In this document: positions 24,159-36,310 of the stretch, piece by piece | Layout: every line of letters begins with the position of its first letter | Position numbering within the stretch: the stretch's first letter is position 1 | NCBI RefSeq assembly: GCF_002096845.1 | Contig: NZ_NCVK01000059.1 | Location: forward strand, 62,001-126,000 | Reading direction: 5' to 3' | Length of the DNA stretch: 64,000 nt | Source of the DNA: Streptococcus mitis | Lineage (GTDB): Bacteria > Bacillota > Bacilli > Lactobacillales > Streptococcaceae | Made by a program: the position numbers and the translations under genes | Notes under the pieces: model-generated | Databases searched by the model: none | The model's input: only the letters and a program-made list of their open reading frames with translations | What the model was told of the DNA's origin: nothing

Positions 24159-24926
24159 CTATTGCAAATTAACCTTGTTTCTCAAGATGTAGTAGGTTCC
24201 GAGGTAAAAGATAGCTATGAAAATGAGTTCCTCGATAATGGATGTACTTGCTCCCATATAGAAATGATCATTAAGTCCTACAAGTGAATTGACATAGAAA
24301 TTAGAACTAAGATTGAAGAAAAGTTCAATAAATCCAATGACGATTTGGATACCAATGTAGGCTGCAACAGCGAGTGCTGTACGGTATTCATTGAAAAGCT
24401 GTCCAATGGAAATAGCCAAGTAGATGCAGAGGATGCTGGAAATGGTATTTAGTAGGAAGGATATACCTGTAAGAAAGATCTGAGGGAGATGTGTTTCTAC
24501 AAATGTAATCACATAAGAAAGAGGTATCCATTCTGGAACCGTTATGGTCACAATAATAACAGCACTTAGAACTAGGATAGCAGTGCTAATCATCGACCAG
24601 ATAAAGGCACCGACTAGTTTGGCTGTGATGATATGGTGTTCAGATACTGGAAGGGTCAAAGTCAGATAGCCTTGTCGGTCATAGACACTGCCTTTAAAGC
24701 GTTTAATGATTAAGAAAAGAGTTGAAATTCCAAGTGTAATCATCAAGCCACCAAAGACGAGGGCTAGAAAAGTAAGTAAAACAGGTTGGCTTTCTTTGAC
24801 AGGCAGATTGTTATAGGTCTGTGCTTGTATCCCGATAAGGGCAGAAAGGACTAGAACAGCAGCGTAGAGGGCTAAATACCACTTGTTAACATTTTTAAAT
24901 TCGTAGCGAATTAAATTCCAAAACAT
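24159..24926 (-). CDS. ABC transporter permease
   Basis: A 255-residue protein with about six membrane helices (starting MFWNLIRYEFKNVNKWYLALYAAVLVLSALIGIQ). It partners the ATPase gene 16 bp upstream and a YtrA-like GntR regulator, the usual arrangement of small Firmicutes ABC-2-type systems. AAAGGAG sets the start at 24926. Substrate unknown; relatives respond to cell-envelope stress. Confidence 0.82.
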   Translation of the reverse strand: MFWNLIRYEFKNVNKWYLALYAAVLVLSALIGIQAQTYNNLPVKESQPVLLTFLALVFGGLMITLGISTLFLIIKRFKGSVYDRQGYLTLTLPVSEHHIITAKLVGAFIWSMISTAILVLSAVIIVTITVPEWIPLSYVITFVETHLPQIFLTGISFLLNTISSILCIYLAISIGQLFNEYRTALAVAAYIGIQIVIGFIELFFNLSSNFYVNSLVGLNDHFYMGASTSIIEELIFIAIFYLGTYYILRNKVNLQ

Positions 24927-24942
24927 AAATAATCTCCTTTGC

Positions 24943-25638
24943 TTAAGCCTTAAATTCCTGACGGAAGAGTTGGTCAATGGATTCACCCGACTCATAGCGA
25001 ATATCGTCTACATTGCCTTGACGAACGACTTTTCCGTCTTTGAGGAAGACAATTTCATCCAAGATTGGCTCGATATCTGAAATCAAGTGGGTAGAAATCA
25101 AAACGGTAGAAGTTGGGGAGTAGTTGTTGATGATGGTATTGAGGATATAATCACGGGCTGCTGGGTCCACCCCACCAATGGGTTCGTCCAGAACATAGAG
25201 ACGAGCATCACGGCTCATAACCAAAATCAGTTGTACCTTTTCCTTGTTTCCTTTTGATAGTTTCTTGAGACGACTATTTTCATCAATGCCTAGGTCTGCA
25301 AGCAGATGATGGGCGCGTTCAAGATTGAAATCTTTATAGAAGGTCTTGAAGTAGGTTAGGGCTTCTTTGACCTTCATTTGCTCATTGAGATAGGTCGTAT
25401 CTGGCAAATAAGCTACGATGGCCTTGGTTGCTGGGCTTGGGTCCATATCGTTGATAAGGACGCGTCCTTGATCTGGTTGTAAGAGGCCATTGATTAGTTT
25501 AATCAGGGTTGTTTTCCCTGAGCCGTTTGGTCCAAGGAGACCAACAATTTTTCCAGCTGGGATGTCAAGAGAAACATTTTCAAGGGCTGGGGTTGCTCCA
25601 TAAGATTTGGATACATTTTCAAATGCTAGTAATGACAT
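24943..25638 (-). CDS. ABC transporter ATPase
   Basis: A 231-residue ATPase with Walker A GPNGSGKTT, signature LSKGNKEKVQ and Walker B LYVLDEPIGGVDP followed by the His switch STHLI. The start at MSLLAFENVSKSYG (25638) follows AAAGGAG. It lies 4 bp downstream of the GntR regulator stop and upstream of the permease, so the three form one operon. Confidence 0.9.
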   Translation of the reverse strand: MSLLAFENVSKSYGATPALENVSLDIPAGKIVGLLGPNGSGKTTLIKLINGLLQPDQGRVLINDMDPSPATKAIVAYLPDTTYLNEQMKVKEALTYFKTFYKDFNLERAHHLLADLGIDENSRLKKLSKGNKEKVQLILVMSRDARLYVLDEPIGGVDPAARDYILNTIINNYSPTSTVLISTHLISDIEPILDEIVFLKDGKVVRQGNVDDIRYESGESIDQLFRQEFKA

Positions 25639-25642
25639 AGGC

Positions 25643-26008
25643 TTAAACTCCTTTAATATAATCACCGACTACGCCTGGTAGTTCTTCTTTTTCATAGCCA
25701 AAATGGGTCATGGAGGAAACGAAGTGTTCCAATTCTTCTTCCGATAATTGTTTGCGTGATTGGGCGATTAGCTCCTTATCCTCGGTCACAAATCGTCCAG
25801 TTGTTCGCTTGCTGTAGACAAATCCTTCTCGTTCGAGGTCTGACAAGGCTCTTTGGATGGTGTTGGGATTGACCCCGGCCTCGCTAGCTAATTCCCTCAC
25901 GGTTGGAAGTTGTTGATTGGGTTCCAGTGTATGGGAAACAATCTGAAGCTTGATTTTCTCCATAATCTGTAAATAAATGGGTTTTTTGTTATCAAATGTC
26001 CAGGACAT
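25643..26008 (-). CDS. GntR-family regulator, YtrA subfamily
   Basis: A 121-residue protein with an N-terminal winged helix (PIYLQIMEKIKLQIVSHTLEPNQQLPTVRELASEAGVNPNTIQRALSDLEREG) and only a short C-terminal tail, as in YtrA-type repressors. It heads the operon with the ABC ATPase and permease and probably represses it. Confidence 0.9.
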   Translation of the reverse strand: MSWTFDNKKPIYLQIMEKIKLQIVSHTLEPNQQLPTVRELASEAGVNPNTIQRALSDLEREGFVYSKRTTGRFVTEDKELIAQSRKQLSEEELEHFVSSMTHFGYEKEELPGVVGDYIKGV

Positions 26009-26045
26009 CTTGGTCTCCTTTCTTTTATCCTTTTGTCTTAATTAA

Positions 26046-26074
26046 ATAATACAACAAAACAAAAAACTTGTCAA
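26046..26074 (-). promoter_or_regulatory. Promoter of the GntR-ABC operon
   Basis: On the minus strand TTGACA (26074-26069), a 17-bp spacer and TATTAT (26051-26046). Confidence 0.75.
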
Positions 26075-26092
26075 GCAAAAAGAAGAATTGTT

Positions 26093-26120
26093 TTGGGAAT
26101 CGCTTAAAAAATGGTATAAT
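26093..26120 (+). promoter_or_regulatory. nrdR-dnaB-dnaI promoter
   Basis: TTGGGA, a 16-bp spacer and TATAAT preceded by TGG, about 28 bp before the nrdR start. Confidence 0.6.
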
Positions 26121-26147
26121 GAAAAGAAAACGATAAGGAGGGAAAGG

Positions 26148-26621
26148 ATGCGTTGTCCAAAATGTGGGGCTACCAAGTCAAGTGTTATCGATAGTCGCCA
26201 AGCAGAAGAAGGGAACACTATTCGTAGAAGACGCGAGTGCGACGAATGCCAGCACCGTTTTACAACCTACGAACGGGTAGAAGAAAGAACCTTAGTGGTT
26301 GTTAAAAAAGATGGCACACGGGAACAATTCTCCAGAGATAAAATCTTTAATGGAATTATCCGCTCAGCCCAGAAACGTCCTGTGTCAAGTGATGAAATCA
26401 ACATGGTAGTCAATCGTATCGAACAGAAACTCCGTGGTCGAAATGAAAATGAAATTCAAAGTGAGGACATTGGTTCACTCGTCATGGAGGAGTTGGCTGA
26501 GTTGGATGAGATTACCTATGTGCGTTTTGCCAGTGTCTATCGTAGTTTTAAGGATGTCAGTGAGTTAGAGAGCTTACTCCAACAAATCACCCAGTCCTCT
26601 AAAAAGAAAAAGGAAAGATAA
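26148..26621 (+). CDS. nrdR: Transcriptional repressor NrdR
   Basis: 157 residues, the standard length. An N-terminal zinc ribbon ([13 protein letters not shown]...CDECQHRF) precedes an ATP-cone domain ([20 protein letters not shown]). NrdR senses ATP/dATP and represses ribonucleotide reductase genes by binding NrdR boxes. AAGGAGG precedes the ATG at 26148; the longer frame starts inside the promoter. It is followed without gap by dnaB. Confidence 0.96.
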
Positions 26622-27791
26622 ATGAAGCCAATTGACCGTTTTTCTTATCTAAAGAATAATCGGGTGTCGCAAGATACCTCATCTCTGGTACAGTGCTACC
26701 TCCCGATTATCGGTCAGGAGGCGCTGAGCCTTTATCTTTATACAATCAGTTTTTGGGATAATGGCAGAAAGGAATATCTTTTTTCAAGTATTCTCAATCA
26801 TCTCAACTTTGGGATGGACAGACTCTTAAAATCCTTGAAAATCCTATCTGCTTTCAATCTCTTAACCCTCTATCAAAAGGGGGATGTTTATCAGCTAGCT
26901 CTCCATGCTCCCCTTTCAAGTCAGGATTTCTTGGAACATCCTGTTTATCGTAGACTCTTGGAGAAAAAGATTGGCGATACCGCTGTGGAGGATTTGAAAG
27001 TTGAGAGTGCTGAGGGAGAAGAAATACCTGTCTCACTCAATCAAGTCTTTCCAGACTTGGCAGAACTGGGAAGTCAAGAAGACCTTAGTCTCAAGAAGAA
27101 AGTGGCCAACGATTTTGACTTGGACCATTTTCGTCAGCTTATGGCTCGAGATGGGCTTCGCTTTGCGGATGAGCAATCCGACGTCTTAAACCTCTTTGCC
27201 ATTGCTGAGGAAAAAAAATGGACTTGGTTTGAAACTTATCAATTGGCCAAGTCAACAGCTGTTTCCCAGGTTATTTCAACCAAACGCATGCGGGAAAAAA
27301 TCGCTCAAAAACTGATTTCCTCTGACTTTAGTCCTAAGGAAGCAACCATTATCAAGGAAGCCAAAAGTAAAACGGCCTTGCAGTTCCTGGCAGAAATCAA
27401 GCAAACACGCAAGGGGACCATTACCCAAACAGAAAGAGAACTCTTGCAACAGATGGCTGGCTTGGGCTTGCTGGACGAAGTTATCAATATTATTCTCTTA
27501 TTGACCTTTAATAAGGTGGATTCAGCAAATATCAATGAGAAATATGCCATGAAGGTAGCCAATGACTATGCCTATCAAAAGATTCATTCGGCAGAAGAGG
27601 CAGTCTTACGCATCCGTGAGCGAGGGCAGAAGAGCCAGGCTCAAAAAGGCAGTAAACAGAGTCCTGCCAAGTCCAATGTACCCAAGTGGAGCAATCCAGA
27701 TTATAAAAATGAAACCAGCGAGGAAACTCGTCTGGAACTAGAACGTAAGAAACAAGAACTATTAGCTCGATTAGAAAAAGGAGGAGATTAG
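26622..27791 (+). CDS. dnaB: Replication initiation and membrane attachment protein DnaB
   Basis: A 389-residue Firmicutes DnaB (the helicase-loading co-factor, not the helicase). The N-terminal winged-helix-like part and the C-terminal DnaB/DnaD DDBH2-type domain are recognisable by overall sequence. It has a basic Gln/Lys-rich tail. It starts at the base after the nrdR stop and is directly followed by dnaI, its functional partner in loading the replicative helicase. Confidence 0.9.
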   Translation: MKPIDRFSYLKNNRVSQDTSSLVQCYLPIIGQEALSLYLYTISFWDNGRKEYLFSSILNHLNFGMDRLLKSLKILSAFNLLTLYQKGDVYQLALHAPLSSQDFLEHPVYRRLLEKKIGDTAVEDLKVESAEGEEIPVSLNQVFPDLAELGSQEDLSLKKKVANDFDLDHFRQLMARDGLRFADEQSDVLNLFAIAEEKKWTWFETYQLAKSTAVSQVISTKRMREKIAQKLISSDFSPKEATIIKEAKSKTALQFLAEIKQTRKGTITQTERELLQQMAGLGLLDEVINIILLLTFNKVDSANINEKYAMKVANDYAYQKIHSAEEAVLRIRERGQKSQAQKGSKQSPAKSNVPKWSNPDYKNETSEETRLELERKKQELLARLEKGGD

Positions 27792-28688
27792 ATGGAAAGT
27801 GTCGGAGACGTACTCAAACGTCAACCAAGTCGTTTTCACTATCAAGATTTAGTCCAGAAAATCATGAAGGATCCTGATGTTGCGGCCTTTATCCAGCAAG
27901 AATCCCTCAGTCCAGAGGAATTGAATCGCAGTATCTCTAAGTTTAATCAGTATATTACAGAGCGTGACAAGTTTCTCCGTGGTGATACGGATTATATTGC
28001 CAAAGGCTACAAGCCTATTTTGGTTATGAATCATGGCTATGCGGATGTTTCTTATGAAGAAACTCCGGAACTAATTGCAGCTGAAAAAGAAGCGGCTATT
28101 AAGAACCGTCTCAAGTTAATCAATCTACCAGCTAGTCTTAGGAAAGCTAGTTTGGCTCAAGTTGACTTGGATGATTTGGGGCGCTTGCCAGTTTTTGAAA
28201 AGCTATTAGCCTTCGTGGAGCAATATCCAGCTATTCGAAAAGGTCTTTACCTATATGGAGACTTTGGTGTGGGTAAAAGTTTCATGGTGGCTGCCTTAGC
28301 CCATGATTTATCAGAAAAACGCGGTGTTTCATCAACTCTCCTCCACTATCCTAGCTTTGTCATTGATGTCAAAAATGCTATCGGTGATGGTAATGTCAAG
28401 ACCTTGGTGGATGAGATTAAACTGTCTGAAGTCCTGATTTTAGATGATATTGGTGCTGAGCAATCAACACCTTGGGTGCGTGATGAAATCCTGCAAGTCA
28501 TTCTCCAATATCGGATGCAGGAAAATTTACCGACCTTTTTCACGTCCAACTTCGACTTTGAAGATTTGGAGAAGCATTTTGCTAAAGTGAAACAAGGACC
28601 TGATGAAATCTGGGAAGCCAGACGGGTCATGGAACGCATCCGTTATTTGGCCGAGGAGACTCGTTTAGAAGGAGTAAACCGTCGATGA
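27792..28688 (+). CDS. dnaI: Primosomal helicase loader DnaI
   Basis: A 298-residue AAA+ helicase loader with an N-terminal helicase-binding domain and ATPase with Walker A GDFGVGKSF and Walker B LILDDIGAE. The Arg-finger region is VMERIRYL. It acts with DnaB and DnaD at oriC and at restart sites. Its last bases overlap the nitroreductase start by 4 bp. Confidence 0.94.
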   Translation: MESVGDVLKRQPSRFHYQDLVQKIMKDPDVAAFIQQESLSPEELNRSISKFNQYITERDKFLRGDTDYIAKGYKPILVMNHGYADVSYEETPELIAAEKEAAIKNRLKLINLPASLRKASLAQVDLDDLGRLPVFEKLLAFVEQYPAIRKGLYLYGDFGVGKSFMVAALAHDLSEKRGVSSTLLHYPSFVIDVKNAIGDGNVKTLVDEIKLSEVLILDDIGAEQSTPWVRDEILQVILQYRMQENLPTFFTSNFDFEDLEKHFAKVKQGPDEIWEARRVMERIRYLAEETRLEGVNRR

Positions 28689-29398
28689 CAGAAACGATTA
28701 AACTGATGAAAGCTCATAAGTCTGTTCGAAGATTTAAGGAACAAGCCCTTCCTCAGGAAGACTTGACTGAAATCCTGACAGCAGCCCAAATGGCCTCGTC
28801 TTGGAAGAATTTCAAATCCTACTCTGTGATTGTGGTACGAAGTCAAGAAAAGAAAGATGCCTTGTATGAATTGGTGCCTCAAGAAGCCATTCGCCAGTCT
28901 GCTGTTTTTCTTCTCTTTGTCGGAGATTTAAACCGAGCAGAAAAGGGAGCACGACTCCATATGGATACCTTCCAACCTCAAGGTGTAGAAGGTCTCTTGA
29001 TTAGTTCAGTCGATGCGGCTCTTGCTGGTCAAAATGCCCTATTGGCAGCTGAAAGCTTGGGTTATGGTGGTGTGATTATCGGTTTAGTTCGATACAAGTC
29101 AGAAGAGGTGGCAGAGCTTTTTAATCTGCCTGACTACACCTATCCTGTCTTTGGGATGGCACTAGGAATACCAAATGAAGAACATGAAGTCAAACCTCGC
29201 TTGCCATTGAATCAAGTGGTGTTTGAGGAAGAATACCGAGAACAGTCAACTGATGCAATCGAAGCTTATGACCGTGTACAGGCTGACTATGCTGGGGCGC
29301 GTGCAACCACAAGCTGGAGTCAGCGTCTAGCAGAACAGTTTGGTCAAGCTGAACCAAGCTCAACTAGAAAAAATCTTGAACAGAAGAAGTTATTGTAG
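28685..29398 (+). CDS. Flavin-dependent nitroreductase (NfsA/NfrA-like)
   Basis: A 237-residue FMN oxidoreductase. The N-terminal FMN-phosphate-binding block is KAHKSVRRFKEQALP and a glycine-rich ESLGYGGVIIGLVR follows. Enzymes of this type use NADPH to reduce flavin, nitro compounds or quinones. Its start overlaps the dnaI stop (ATGA-like), so it is read as part of the replication operon. Confidence 0.88.
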   Translation: MTETIKLMKAHKSVRRFKEQALPQEDLTEILTAAQMASSWKNFKSYSVIVVRSQEKKDALYELVPQEAIRQSAVFLLFVGDLNRAEKGARLHMDTFQPQGVEGLLISSVDAALAGQNALLAAESLGYGGVIIGLVRYKSEEVAELFNLPDYTYPVFGMALGIPNEEHEVKPRLPLNQVVFEEEYREQSTDAIEAYDRVQADYAGARATTSWSQRLAEQFGQAEPSSTRKNLEQKKLL

Positions 29399-29411
29399 AA
29401 AGTGAGAAATT

Positions 29412-30722
29412 ATGGCCCTACCAACTATTGCCATTGTAGGACGTCCCAATGTTGGGAAATCAACCCTATTTAATCGGATCGCTGGTGAGCGAATCTCCAT
29501 TGTAGAAGATGTCGAAGGAGTAACACGTGACCGTATCTATGCAACGGGTGAGTGGCTCAATCGTTCGTTTAGCATGATTGATACAGGAGGAATCGATGAT
29601 GTCGATGCTCCTTTCATGGAACAAATCAAGCACCAGGCAGAAATTGCCATGGAAGAAGCAGATGTTATCGTCTTTGTCGTGTCTGGTAAGGAAGGGATTA
29701 CCGATGCAGACGAATACGTAGCCCGTAAGCTTTATAAGACCCACAAACCAGTTATCCTCGCGGTTAACAAGGTGGACAACCCTGAGATGCGAAATGATAT
29801 CTATGATTTCTATGCTCTTGGTTTGGGTGAACCGCTGCCTATCTCATCTGTCCATGGTATCGGTACAGGGGATGTGCTAGATGCCATCGTAGAAAATCTT
29901 CCAAATGAATATGAAGAAGAAAACCCAGATGTGATTAAGTTTAGCTTGATTGGTCGTCCTAACGTCGGAAAATCAAGCTTGATCAATGCTATCTTGGGAG
30001 AAGACCGTGTCATTGCTAGTCCAGTTGCTGGAACAACTCGTGACGCTATTGATACCCACTTTACAGATACAGATGGTCAAGAGTTTACCATGATTGATAC
30101 AGCTGGTATGCGTAAGTCTGGTAAGGTTTATGAAAATACTGAGAAATACTCTGTCATGCGTGCCATGCGTGCTATTGACCGCTCGGATGTGGTCTTGATG
30201 GTCATCAATGCGGAAGAAGGTATCCGTGAATACGACAAGCGTATCGCAGGATTTGCTCATGAAGCTGGTAAAGGGATGATTATCGTGGTCAACAAGTGGG
30301 ATACACTTGAAAAAGACAACCACACTATGAAAAACTGGGAAGAAGATATCCGTGAGCAGTTCCAATACCTGCCTTACGCACCGATTATCTTTGTATCCGC
30401 TTTGACCAAGCAACGTCTCCACAAACTTCCTGAGATGATCAAGCAAATCAGTGAAAGTCAAAACACACGTATTCCATCAGCTGTCTTGAACGATGTCATT
30501 ATGGATGCCATTGCCATCAACCCAACACCGACAGACAAAGGAAAACGCCTCAAGATTTTCTATGCGACCCAAGTGGCAACTAAACCACCAACCTTTGTCA
30601 TCTTTGTCAACGAAGAAGAGCTCATGCACTTTTCTTACCTGCGTTTCTTGGAAAATCAAATCCGCAAGGCCTTTGTCTTTGAAGGAACACCAATCCATCT
30701 CATCGCAAGAAAACGTAAATAA
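29412..30722 (+). CDS. der: Ribosome biogenesis GTPase Der (EngA)
   Basis: A 436-residue essential GTPase with two tandem G domains, each with its own P-loop (GRPNVGKST near residue 10 and GRPNVGKSS near residue 182) and NKxD motifs (NKVDN, NKWDT), then a C-terminal KH-like domain. It acts in 50S subunit assembly. AAAGTGAG serves as ribosome binding site 13 bp after the nitroreductase. A strong terminator follows. Confidence 0.97.
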
Positions 30723-30730
30723 AAAAGTAG

Positions 30731-30759
30731 AATCTGGAATGACATTTCCAGATTTTTTT
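30731..30759 (+). terminator. Terminator after der
   Basis: AATCTGGAA/TTCCAGATT with a GACAT-type loop followed by a T run. Confidence 0.88.
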
Positions 30760-30802
30760 GATAGAATGAAGGTAAAGAAAACGCTATCAAAAAGAGGTGT
30801 TG

Positions 30803-31141
30803 ATGATGGAACATTTGTTTAAATTGTTAATCTTATTACCCTGTTTTTACTTTTTCAGCTGGATTGAAAAGGCCAACAGAGATAGTAAATTTTTCCCAAT
30901 TTTTTACTATTTTTACTGGATTTACATCACCCTCTATGCTCTTTTTAGCCTTGCTTGGACAGTTTTTTCAGTCCTGCTTTTCAATATCGTCTTGAGAAAT
31001 GTGGCAGACATCAAGTCTTGGGGCATTTGGCTATTATTACTACTTATTGCTTTTTCCAGTTCTTGGGTAACCTATATCTTTTTCAAAAAAATGTTTCGCT
31101 TGAGACGGGAACTAGGGAAGTCTAAATGTGGAAGGCATTGA
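30803..31141 (+). CDS. Small membrane protein, unknown function
   Basis: About 112 residues with three predicted transmembrane helices (FKLLILLPCFYFFSW; FPIFYYFYWIYITLYALFSLAW; IWLLLLLIAFSSSWVTYIFF) and a basic cytoplasmic tail ending CGRH. AGAGG precedes ATGATG at 30803/30806; either ATG may be used. No family recognised. Another small membrane-protein gene follows 33 bp downstream. Confidence 0.6.
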   Translation: MMEHLFKLLILLPCFYFFSWIEKANRDSKFFPIFYYFYWIYITLYALFSLAWTVFSVLLFNIVLRNVADIKSWGIWLLLLLIAFSSSWVTYIFFKKMFRLRRELGKSKCGRH

Positions 31142-31174
31142 TATATATCGGTTTTTATTTATAGGAGGTAGCTT

Positions 31175-31462
31175 ATGGCACATCTAAAATCATTTATTAC
31201 ACGCTATTCCAAGATTTATATTGGGGTAGTTCTGCTTATCTGGCTTGCTTTCTTCTTTGTTCCTTGGGATAAACCAGTTCTGGGAATATCTATCAATCTC
31301 TTAATCATGCAGAAAATCTTGCTAGTTTTTGGTATTCTGTCTATTTTGATGGCCTTGCTGTCCAAGAAAGTCAGTCTCTTTGTTTTTGGACTTATCTGCT
31401 GTTTTTCTCTTTGGATTAATCTATTTATCCTATTTGCCATTTTGCCAATTTTTGGCAATTAA
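31175..31462 (+). CDS. Small membrane protein, unknown function
   Basis: A 95-residue protein with three hydrophobic helices (IYIGVVLLIWLAFFFVPW; IMQKILLVFGILSILMALL; LFVFGLICCFSLWINLFILFAILP). AGGAGG precedes the ATG. It probably shares a transcript with the preceding membrane protein and ends at a terminator at 31481. No family recognised. Confidence 0.6.
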   Translation: MAHLKSFITRYSKIYIGVVLLIWLAFFFVPWDKPVLGISINLLIMQKILLVFGILSILMALLSKKVSLFVFGLICCFSLWINLFILFAILPIFGN

Positions 31463-31480
31463 AGTATCATAAAAGTCAGA

Positions 31481-31509
31481 GAGGTTAGCTTGGAAACTAA
31501 CCTCTTTTT
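31481..31509 (+). terminator. Terminator before secA
   Basis: GAGGTTAG/CTAACCTC with an 8-nt loop followed by TTTTT. Confidence 0.87.
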
Positions 31510-31607
31510 CCTTTTCAAAATGGGGATTCTTCCTTGAAAATAATCAGTAATTGTGCTAAAATTAAAAGAACATTCTAAAATATTCGGAATTTAAAGTAAG
31601 GAAAAAC

Positions 31608-34121
<2,514 letters not shown>

Positions 34122-34139
34122 AATGAGATAGTTTAGAGG

Positions 34140-34180
34140 CGGATACCTTGTGAAAAGTAATTTTTTACTTGGTATCCGTT
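34140..34180 (+). terminator. Long hairpin between secA and the DAHP synthases
   Basis: GGATACC/GGTATCC outer arms and AAGTAA/TTACTT inner arms form a long stem, followed by TTTGCTTTAT. It is either the secA terminator or an attenuator of the aroG pair; the T tract is poor. Confidence 0.55.
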
Positions 34181-34201
34181 TGCTTTATAAGGAGATGAGT
34201 T

Positions 34202-35233
34202 ATGGTATTTACAGCAAAAAGTCCTAAAATTAATATTGAAGAAGTTCGTGCCTTATCAAAATTAGAAGGCCAAGCTTTGGAGAGAAAATCACAGCGCGAT
34301 CAAGAGCTAGAAGCCATTATACGTGGAGAAGACCAGCGGATTCTCTTGGTAATCGGGCCATGCTCATCTGACAATGAAGGAGCTGTCCTTGAGTACGCTA
34401 AACGTTTGGCAGCGTTACAAGAAGAAGTAGCAGACCGTATCTTTATGGTTATGCGTGTTTATACTGCCAAACCTCGTACTAACGGAGATGGCTATAAGGG
34501 CTTGATTCACCAGCCTAACGCGACAGAAGCGCCTAGTCTTATCAACGGAATCAAAGCCGTTCGCCATCTTCACTATCGTGTTATCACAGAAACAGGTATG
34601 ACGACAGCTGATGAAATGCTTTATCCTGAAAATCTTCCGCTTGTAGATGATTTGATTTCTTACATGGCAGTTGGTGCTCGTTCGGTTGAAGATCAGCAAC
34701 ACCGCTTTGTGGCAAGTGGGGCAGATTTCGCGACTGGCTTTAAAAATCCAACATCTGGAAATCTCAATGTTATGTTTAATGGGATTTATGCTGCTCAAAA
34801 CAAACAAAGTTTCCTTTTCCTAGGAAAAGAAGTGGAAACAACTGGGAACCCGCTTTCGCACGCCATTCTTCGTGGAGCAATCAATGAGTATGGTAAGAAT
34901 ATTCCTAACTACTACTATGATAATTTGATGGATACCATTTCACAGTATGAGAAAATGGGCTTGGAAAATCCTTTTATCATTGTAGATACCAATCATGATA
35001 ATTCTGGTAAGCAATACATGGATCAGATTCGAATTGTTCGCCAAACCTTGATTAACCGTGATTGGAATGAAAAAATCAAGCAGTACGTTCGTGGCTTTAT
35101 GATTGAGTCTTATCTAGAAGACGGCCGTCAAAACGAACCGGAAGTATTTGGCAAGTCTATCACAGACCCTTGCCTAGGCTGGGAAAATACAGAAGCCCTT
35201 GTCAGAGAAATCTACCAAACGCTAGGAGAATAA
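34202..35233 (+). CDS. aroG: DAHP synthase, first tandem copy
   Basis: A 343-residue class I 3-deoxy-7-phosphoheptulonate synthase (AroAI-alpha/beta type), the first step of the shikimate pathway from PEP and erythrose-4-phosphate. Motifs: [41 protein letters not shown] and [17 protein letters not shown] precedes the ATG. The next gene, 1 bp downstream, is a close paralogue, so this is a tandem duplication with possibly different feedback control. Confidence 0.95.
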   Translation: MVFTAKSPKINIEEVRALSKLEGQALERKSQRDQELEAIIRGEDQRILLVIGPCSSDNEGAVLEYAKRLAALQEEVADRIFMVMRVYTAKPRTNGDGYKGLIHQPNATEAPSLINGIKAVRHLHYRVITETGMTTADEMLYPENLPLVDDLISYMAVGARSVEDQQHRFVASGADFATGFKNPTSGNLNVMFNGIYAAQNKQSFLFLGKEVETTGNPLSHAILRGAINEYGKNIPNYYYDNLMDTISQYEKMGLENPFIIVDTNHDNSGKQYMDQIRIVRQTLINRDWNEKIKQYVRGFMIESYLEDGRQNEPEVFGKSITDPCLGWENTEALVREIYQTLGE

Positions 35234-35234
35234 G

Positions 35235-36266
35235 ATGGCATTTATTGAAAAAGGTCAAGAAATCGATATTGAAGCAATCAAGTCTGAAACCCAATTGTCT
35301 GCGGAAGCCTTGCGACTAAAGGAGCGCCGTGATAGAGAATTGGCAGACATTATTTCAGGAGAAGATGACCGTATCCTTTTGGTGATTGGTCCTTGCTCTT
35401 CTGACAATGAAGAGGCTGTCTTGGAATATGCCAGTCGTTTATCTGCCTTGCAAAAGAAGGTGGCAGACAAGATTTTCATGGTCATGCGTGTTTATACTGC
35501 TAAACCTCGTACAAACGGAGACGGCTATAAAGGCTTGGTACACCAACCAGATACTTCAAAAGCTCCAAGTTTGATTAACGGCTTGCAGGCTGTGCGCCAG
35601 TTGCACTACCGCGTGATTACAGAGACAGGTTTGACAACGGCAGATGAGATGCTTTATCCATCAAATCTGGTCTTGGTGGATGATTTGGTCAGCTACCATG
35701 CTGTTGGGGCTCGTTCTGTGGAAGACCAAGAGCACCGCTTTGTAGCTTCAGGAATTGATGCACCAGTGGGGATGAAAAATCCAACCTCAGGAAATCTTGG
35801 TGTTATGTTTAACGGTATCTATGCCGCTCAGAACAAACAGACCTTCCTCTTTCATGGCCAAGAAGTTGAGACTTCAGGAAATCCCTTGGCCCACGTCATC
35901 CTTCGTGGCGCAGTTAATGAATATGGGAAAAATGAGCCTAACTTTTACTATGAAACCCTGCTAAATGCCATTGAACGCTATGAAGCCATGGGACTTGAAA
36001 ATCCCTTTATCCTCATTGACACCAACCATGATAATTCTGGCAAGCAATATATGGAACAGATTCGAATTGTTCGCCAGACCTTGCAAAATCGTGATTGGAA
36101 CGAGAAAATCAAAAAGACGGTTCGAGGCTTTATGATTGAATCTTACCTAGCAGATGGTCGTCAAAACCAACCAGAGGTCTTTGGTTGCTCTATTACCGAC
36201 CCTTGCCTAGGTTGGGAAAATACAGAGGCTTTGGTAGAAGAAATCTATGCTACCTTGACAAAATAA
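35235..36266 (+). CDS. DAHP synthase, second tandem copy
   Basis: 343 residues, the same length as the upstream copy and mostly identical in the core ([57 protein letters not shown]). The N-terminal ~35 residues, which in this family carry the effector-binding part, differ more than the rest, consistent with divergent allostery. Its ribosome binding site lies in the last codons of the first copy (CTAGGAGAA). A hairpin at 36278 separates it from acpS. Confidence 0.93.
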   Translation: MAFIEKGQEIDIEAIKSETQLSAEALRLKERRDRELADIISGEDDRILLVIGPCSSDNEEAVLEYASRLSALQKKVADKIFMVMRVYTAKPRTNGDGYKGLVHQPDTSKAPSLINGLQAVRQLHYRVITETGLTTADEMLYPSNLVLVDDLVSYHAVGARSVEDQEHRFVASGIDAPVGMKNPTSGNLGVMFNGIYAAQNKQTFLFHGQEVETSGNPLAHVILRGAVNEYGKNEPNFYYETLLNAIERYEAMGLENPFILIDTNHDNSGKQYMEQIRIVRQTLQNRDWNEKIKKTVRGFMIESYLADGRQNQPEVFGCSITDPCLGWENTEALVEEIYATLTK

Positions 36267-36277
36267 GTGAAAAGGAT

Positions 36278-36303
36278 GGAGTTGGGGAATCTCAACTCCT
36301 TTT
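36278..36303 (+). terminator. Terminator between aroG2 and acpS
   Basis: GGAGTTG/CAACTCC with an 8-nt loop followed by TTTT. It ends 8 bp before the acpS ATG and covers the place where a ribosome binding site would be, so it may also affect acpS translation. Confidence 0.7.
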
Positions 36304-36310
36304 GATGAGA

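Noticed and set aside
29973-30461. 162-codon minus-strand frame inside der
   Set aside because: Antisense of a highly conserved GTPase gene on the + strand; the protein shows no family features.
34122-34201. T-box or amino-acid riboswitch in front of the DAHP synthases
   Set aside because: Only one hairpin is present; there is no T-box sequence, specifier loop or known aptamer pattern in this short leader.
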